Translations under genes and position numbers: made by a program
Source: Stephanodiscus triporus
Lineage: Eukaryota; Bacillariophyta; Thalassiosirophyceae; Thalassiosirales; Thalassiosiraceae
Direction of reading: 5' to 3'
Assembly (NCBI GenBank): GCA_036939755.1
Contig: JALLAZ010000228.1
Span: forward strand, 1 to 20,961
Length of the DNA stretch: 20,961 bases
Notes under the pieces: model-generated
Seen by the model: only the letters and a program-made list of their open reading frames with translations
Database searches by the model: none
Told to the model about the DNA's origin: nothing
In this document: piece after piece, positions 16,530 through 20,961 of the stretch
How positions within the stretch are numbered: the first letter of the stretch is position 1
How the letters are laid out: each line of letters opens with the position of its first letter

Positions 16530-19500
16530 TCAGTAGAATCCACCCGCAAACGATTCTTCTACATCTGACGTCTCAGCACTTCCGTCGATGGCGACCTCCC
16601 AAGGTTGAGCCTTACGAATGTGAATACGCTCGTTTACCACCCCCACCATTATCGTATCACCGTCTGAATACTCACCACTGAGAATTCCCAAGGCCATGTT
16701 GTTTTCGAGTTGCTTTTGAATTGTCCTCTTCAATGGACGTGCACCATACACGGAGTCGAAACCAACTTCTACCAAAAAGTCCAATGCCTCTTCAGACACG
16801 ATCATTTTCATCGATTTTTCAGCAAGTCTGCTCTCCAGGCGCTTGGCCTCTAGGATAACAATTCCTCTGAGGTTCTCTTTCGAAAGGCTATTGAATATGA
16901 CGTTTTCGTCAATCCTGTTCAGGAACTCGGGGCGAAACTGCAGACGATAATGCAGATCATTTTTAGTGGTAAAAATTTAGCGTGTGAACACCAAATTTGT
17001 CTGGAAACTAATAATCTCCCATAGCAAAGAAAATTCAACTTACATTAGCTCGCATTGCACTGGTAACTCTTTCCCTCATGAGAGCCTGATCGCGGGGGTT
17101 GCCGCCTAACTCCATTATATCTTTTGAGCCAATGTTCGAAGTGAAGATGACAATACAATTCTTGAAGTCCACCTTCGTCCCCTTGCTGTCGGTGACTTGA
17201 CCATCATCGAGCAACTGCAACATGACATTGAAAACATCTGGATGTGCCTTTTCCATCTCGTCGAATAGCAATACCGAATATGGCCGGCGACGCACAGCAT
17301 CTGTGAGCTGTCCACCCTCGTCATACCCCACGTATCCTGGTGGAGCGCCAAGAAGTCGTGAGACAGTATGCTTTTCCATATACTCGCTCATATCAAGTCG
17401 TATCATGGCTTCTTCAGTGTCAAACATAAACTCCGCCAGTGCCTTTGCGAGTTCGGTCTTTCCAACTCCCCTGCATGAAGAAGGTGTTGGGCATAATATC
17501 TCAAGTTTTAGATACAGCCTGACAACTAAAGAAGACAAGAAAATATCATATTGATATTGAGGTGGCTCACTTACGTTGGACCCAGGAATATCATAGATGC
17601 AATTGGCTTCGAAGGATCATTCATTCCCGCCCTGGACCTTTGGATGGCATCCGTCACGATCTCAATCGCTTGGTCTTGCCCGACAACACGTTCTCTCAAC
17701 TTATCGGCCATGTTGAGCACACGATCCCTCTCGGCATCCAACAATTTGGCCGATGGTATACCCGTCCAAACTGGAGATGGCGAAAGAAAAGGGTGACGAT
17801 GATTTATATCAATGCGACAAACCTGAGGTAGGAAAAAAATCGAGTGATCAAACTTACCTGAAATGATATTCGCAATGTCATCTGGCATCACCTCATCACG
17901 TAGCATCGGCTTCACCTGCTCATTCGTACTGTCACTCCCATCTGCCTCTTTTGTCTTCGCCCGCTCGAGCTGCTCCTCCAGCTGCGGCAGGGTGCCGTAC
18001 TTCAACTCGGCGGCCTTATTCAAATCATACTCTCTCTCTGCCTTCTCTATCTCTAATTGCACCTCGGCGATCTTTTCCTGCAAATCATTCGTGCCCAGTA
18101 CAGCCTCCTTTTCCACCTTCCATCGCGCATTCAAATCCGCCTGCTGATCATATAGTTCCAATAGGGACGATTCCAGATGCTGCAGGCGCTTGAAATCTGC
18201 GTCATTCTGGCTCTTTTCGACATCTGATTTGATGCTCAGTCGTTCCATCTCGAGCTGGATGATGCGGCGGTCGACCTCATCTATGATGGTGGGTTTTGAG
18301 GTGAGTTCATTTTTGAGTTTGGCGCAGGCCTCGTCTATCAGATCAATTGCTGTTTGTACACACAAGAGAGTAATGGAAAGAGCGTGCGAGTAATTCTTCG
18401 TGAGTATAAATAGTGACACACACACACACACAATCACAAAGGCAACTTCCAAATCACCTTTATCAGGCAAGAAACGATCGGGTAGGTATCGACTGCTCAA
18501 CTTCGCCGCAGCAATAAGCGCCTCGTCGCGGATACGCACCCCGTGATGCAACTCGTACCGCGGTTTCAATCCCCGCAAGATGCTCACGGTATCTTCCGGA
18601 CTCGGCTCGCCGACGTAAACCTGTTGAAATCTGCGTTCGAGCGCCTAGGGATGGATAAAAAATCGTACGATCGTAGGAATCGGAAGAGAGACAAGTGAGC
18701 AGAACAATTCCATCGTATATTTATCATAAGCTCTTGATCCTGACCCACCTTATCTTTCTCGATGTATTTGCGATATTCATTAATAGTCGTTGCGCCGATG
18801 CAGCGGAGTTGACCACGCGCCAATGCCGGCTTCAGGAGATTCGAAGCATCCATCGAGCCAGAGACTGCGCCGGCGCCTACTACCGTGTGCATCTAATAAA
18901 ACGCCGGTGTTAAACGAACGAAGTCGGACAGCATTGTGATACAGTTTCATTTTCTCGATCAGATAAACGCAGAATCAAGTACCATATACTGATCGAAAAA
19001 AAAGTCAAACCTCCACCTCTCCGTCCTCTTCTCCTCAGCTCACCTCGTCTATGAACAGCACGATCTCCCCGTCGCTCTTCTGCACCTCGTCGATGACTGC
19101 CTTCAATCGCTCCTCGAACTCGCCCCTCATCGTGGCGCCTGCGACAAGCGCGCCCATGTCCAGTCCGATGAGACGGCAGGACTTGAGGGTGTCGGGCACG
19201 TCGCCGGCCACCATGCGCTGGGCGATCCCCTCGGCGATGGCAGTTTTTCCTATCGGAGATAGAGGAAGAGATAGAGATAGAGAGATGAGTCGTCGCGAGA
19301 AAAGTGAGATCGTGGGGACATCGTGAAGGATGCTACTCGGCGTCCGCGAATGTCATTTTACGAAGAGAAAAAAGGGGGGGGACGAAACGGAGATAAGGGG
19401 GGGAAAAACACCGCTCACCGACGCCGGGATCGCCGATGAGCACCGGATTGTTCTTCGTCCTCCTGCTTAGTATCTGTATCGCCCTGCGTATCTCGTCGTC

Positions 19501-20668
19501 CCTCCCTATGACAGGGTCCAACTTCCCGTCCATGGCGTTCTTCGTGAAGTCGATGCCGTACTTCTCGAGGCTGTCGTACAGCCCCTCGGCGGAGCGCGAC
19601 GTCACCCTCGCCGGTCCCGATCCGGTCCCTCCCGGACCCGATCCGTCCGTCGACGGAGTCTTCTCGCGCATGGCCCGCACGGCCTCCTTGACGTCGTCGA
19701 GCGACACAGATCGCGAGTCGAGCGCGGATATCGTGAAGAGAGTATCCTTGGCGCACAGCCCTAGGAGGAGGGCCTCGGTGGAGATGTAGGAATCCTGGCA
19801 AGTCGTTCGATATCAGGGAGGAGCGGGGTTGGGGTGTTAGTTCGTCGACGATCGATCGTCGCCTCTCCCTCCGGTCGTTCGTTCGTTCGTTAATCGTCGG
19901 TTTTTCCGACGGGTATCTAGGGGGGCACAAAAAAGGGAAACAAACCCTCACCTGAAGTCCGTCCCGTACGTCCCTCCCCGCCCGCAACACCTCCCCCAAC
20001 GTCCTCCCCAGGCTCTTCTGCTTGTTCACGTCCCCCGACACCTTCGGCTGCCTCTCGAGGTACCTCTCCACGTCCGCCCTGAGACCGTCGACGTCGAACG
20101 ATGATCCCCCCCCCGATGATCGCCTCGACGCGTCCTCGAGGAGCTTGACCACCACCTGACGCGCGGTCAGAGCGTTCTCCCCCGCCTGGTACCTGGTGGG
20201 ATTGAGAAGTACCGACAGGAGCATCGGAGCGTCGACGGACGTGGAGGAGTGGTAGTCCGCGCAAGCGGGGAGGGCGGCGATCGCCGACCACGCCGCGTCG
20301 GTGTATTTGGACTGGTCGAAGTCCTGCTCGGAGGACGACATGCGCAGCCGGGAGGGGGAGGAAGAGGAAGAGGAGGGGAAGGGGGGGACGACGAGGACGC
20401 CATCGCCGAGGACCCTCCTCGTCGACGCGCAAGACGCCGCCGGCGCGGTGGTCGCGAGGGACGGGCCGACGCGGAAGGCGGCGGCGGCCGTCGCGAGCGA
20501 CGCCGTCATCAGGGCCATCATCGTAATCATAGTCGTAGTCGTCGCCATCGCCATCGTCGCCACGGCGGGGAGGATCGTCATCATCGTCCTCCTCCGTCGA
20601 CTCGATGATGCGAGGGGGGGGACGATTGCGTCCTTCTCGCGTTCGTTTTTTTGGGATGATGATGCCAT
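16530..20668 (-). CDS. clpB: Plastid-type ClpB (Hsp100) protein disaggregase, nine exons, 1050 aa
   Basis: Exons (minus strand): 20668-19952, 19794-19419, 19249-19044, 18892-18749, 18644-18458, 18349-17858, 17770-17575, 17470-17044, 16937-16530. All introns are GT-AG and all junctions keep frame. The product is an AAA+ disaggregase that threads aggregated protein through a hexameric pore with Hsp70 help. Residues about 29-64 are hydrophobic and end ATAAAA/F65, resembling a diatom plastid signal peptide; M29 (codon 20584-20582) is an alternative start. Then come the ClpN repeats (about 115-300), Walker A1 GDPGVGKT (360-367), Walker B1 VLFIDE (428-433), the coiled-coil M domain in exon 6 (about 555-690), which separates ClpB from ClpC, Walker A2 GPTGVGKT (771-778), D2 pore GYVGYDEG (818-825), Walker B2 VLLFDE (839-844) and Arg finger R923 in [11 protein letters not shown]. 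Oddity: D1 pore loop 1 reads AGATMRGEF instead of AGAKYRGEF. Confidence 0.95.
18416..18432. repeat. (CA)n microsatellite in clpB intron 5
   Basis: Seventeen bases of alternating AC lie within the intron at 18350-18457. It is a short dinucleotide tract of no evident function. Confidence 0.8.
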
Positions 20669-20927
20669 GGGATGGCGGCGGGATGCTTCTACGCTTTTTA
20701 GGCTTTGTCGGGGTTCGGGTTCTTTGGCGTCAGCTTTTCGATATCTTTGTGTGATTTGTGGTGAGATGAGGTGCTTTTTTTGTTTTTTTGGAGTGTGGGG
20801 GCGGCGGCTCGGGGCTGGAGTCCATCACCGTCGTCGCGGAGCTTCGAACTTCGAAGACCTTCGAAGGGAGAGAAGTGACAATATTTGTCGTTTTTATAAT
20901 TAAATTTCTGACTTGTTTAGATGGGTC
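20669..20927. other. Intergenic region between clpB and the tRNA gene
   Basis: This 259-bp region should contain the clpB promoter. Its notable content is the cluster of CTTCGAAG palindromes at 20842-20866. T-rich and G-rich tracts occur at 20775-20805. No canonical TATA box or coding frame with support is seen. Confidence 0.5.
20842..20866. promoter_or_regulatory. Three tandem CTTCGAA(G/C) palindromes upstream of clpB
   Basis: CTTCGAAC (20842-20849), CTTCGAAG (20849-20856) and CTTCGAAG (20859-20866) lie about 174-199 bp upstream of the clpB start. Alternating TTC and GAA blocks recall a heat-shock element, but the spacing is TTC-GAA without the two intervening bases of the canonical nGAAnnTTCn unit. 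Heat-shock control of clpB is known in many organisms; that these boxes act in it is inference. Confidence 0.5.
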
Positions 20928-20961
20928 GCTGGGTTGGCGCAGTGGTAGCGCTTTCGTTTCC
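20928..20961 (+). tRNA. tRNA gene, 5' part only (anticodon begins CC)
   Basis: The last 34 bases fit a tRNA 5' half: acceptor strand GCTGGGT, T8 and G9, D stem GCGC/GCGC closing AGTGGTA, a spacer T, anticodon stem TTCGT, then TT before the anticodon. TGGCGCAGTGG at 20935-20945 exactly matches the RNA polymerase III A-box consensus TGGCNNAGTGG. The window ends at anticodon positions 34-35 (CC), which would fit Trp (CCA), Gly (CCC) or Arg (CCT/CCG). The 3' half, needed for proof, is outside. Confidence 0.75.

Noticed and set aside
16938..16975. Longer version of the last clpB exon including DLHYRLQ
   Set aside because: The acceptor ending CTGCAG at 16938 joins MRAN directly to [11 protein letters not shown], which fits the family; no AG acceptor supports the longer form as well.
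20842..20866. Calling the CTTCGAAG cluster a canonical heat-shock element
   Set aside because: The TTC and GAA blocks are adjacent rather than separated by two bases, so it does not match nGAAnnTTCn.
1..20961. CRISPR array, riboswitch, bacterial operon or phage genes
   Set aside because: No evenly spaced identical repeats with spacers, no Shine-Dalgarno-linked gene strings, and the spliced genes show eukaryotic nuclear DNA.

Overview
The window looks like nuclear DNA of a eukaryotic alga, most likely a diatom or another stramenopile with a secondary red plastid. Three things point that way. Genes have short GT-AG introns of about 87-169 bp. A ClpB gene carries a signal-peptide-like presequence ending in an Ala/Phe junction of the ASAFAP type used by diatom plastid preproteins. 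Loosely packed single genes with long low-complexity proteins alternate with decayed mobile-element relics. The species assignment is inference.

Layout from left to right. Positions 1-940 hold a decayed reverse-transcriptase relic on the minus strand, cut off by the window edge. About 1.5 kb of non-coding DNA follows, with tandem repeats and small hairpins. At 2429-5248 (+) is an intron-less gene for a 939-residue low-complexity protein of unknown function. At 5916-7328 (-) is type I mannose-6-phosphate isomerase, which is head-to-head with a leucine-rich-repeat (ribonuclease-inhibitor type) gene at 7903-9840 (+); a 574-bp intergenic region separates them. A 3.1-kb gene-poor stretch (9841-12999) contains several hairpins and palindromes, a broken P-type ATPase fragment (11727-12180, -), a GGTY tetranucleotide microsatellite beside it (12186-12349) and a MITE-like inverted repeat (12575-12699). 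At 13000-15546 (+) is a two-exon gene for an 819-residue unknown protein. It faces tail-to-tail a nine-exon gene at 16530-20668 (-) for a plastid-type ClpB/Hsp100 disaggregase of 1050 residues. Upstream of clpB are three tandem CTTCGAA(G/C) palindromes, and the first 34 nt of a tRNA gene end the window.

The genes do not form an operon or an obvious pathway cluster. Mannose-6-phosphate isomerase feeds sugar-nucleotide metabolism, ClpB is stress proteostasis, and the other three proteins cannot be assigned a function from sequence. I do not see a new multi-gene system. The points most worth checking are the ClpB D1 pore loop, where the usual Lys-Tyr is Thr-Met; introns placed in both ClpB Walker A motifs and just after the first Walker B; the palindromes upstream of clpB; the P-type ATPase relic; and the recurrent short motif in the 819-residue protein.
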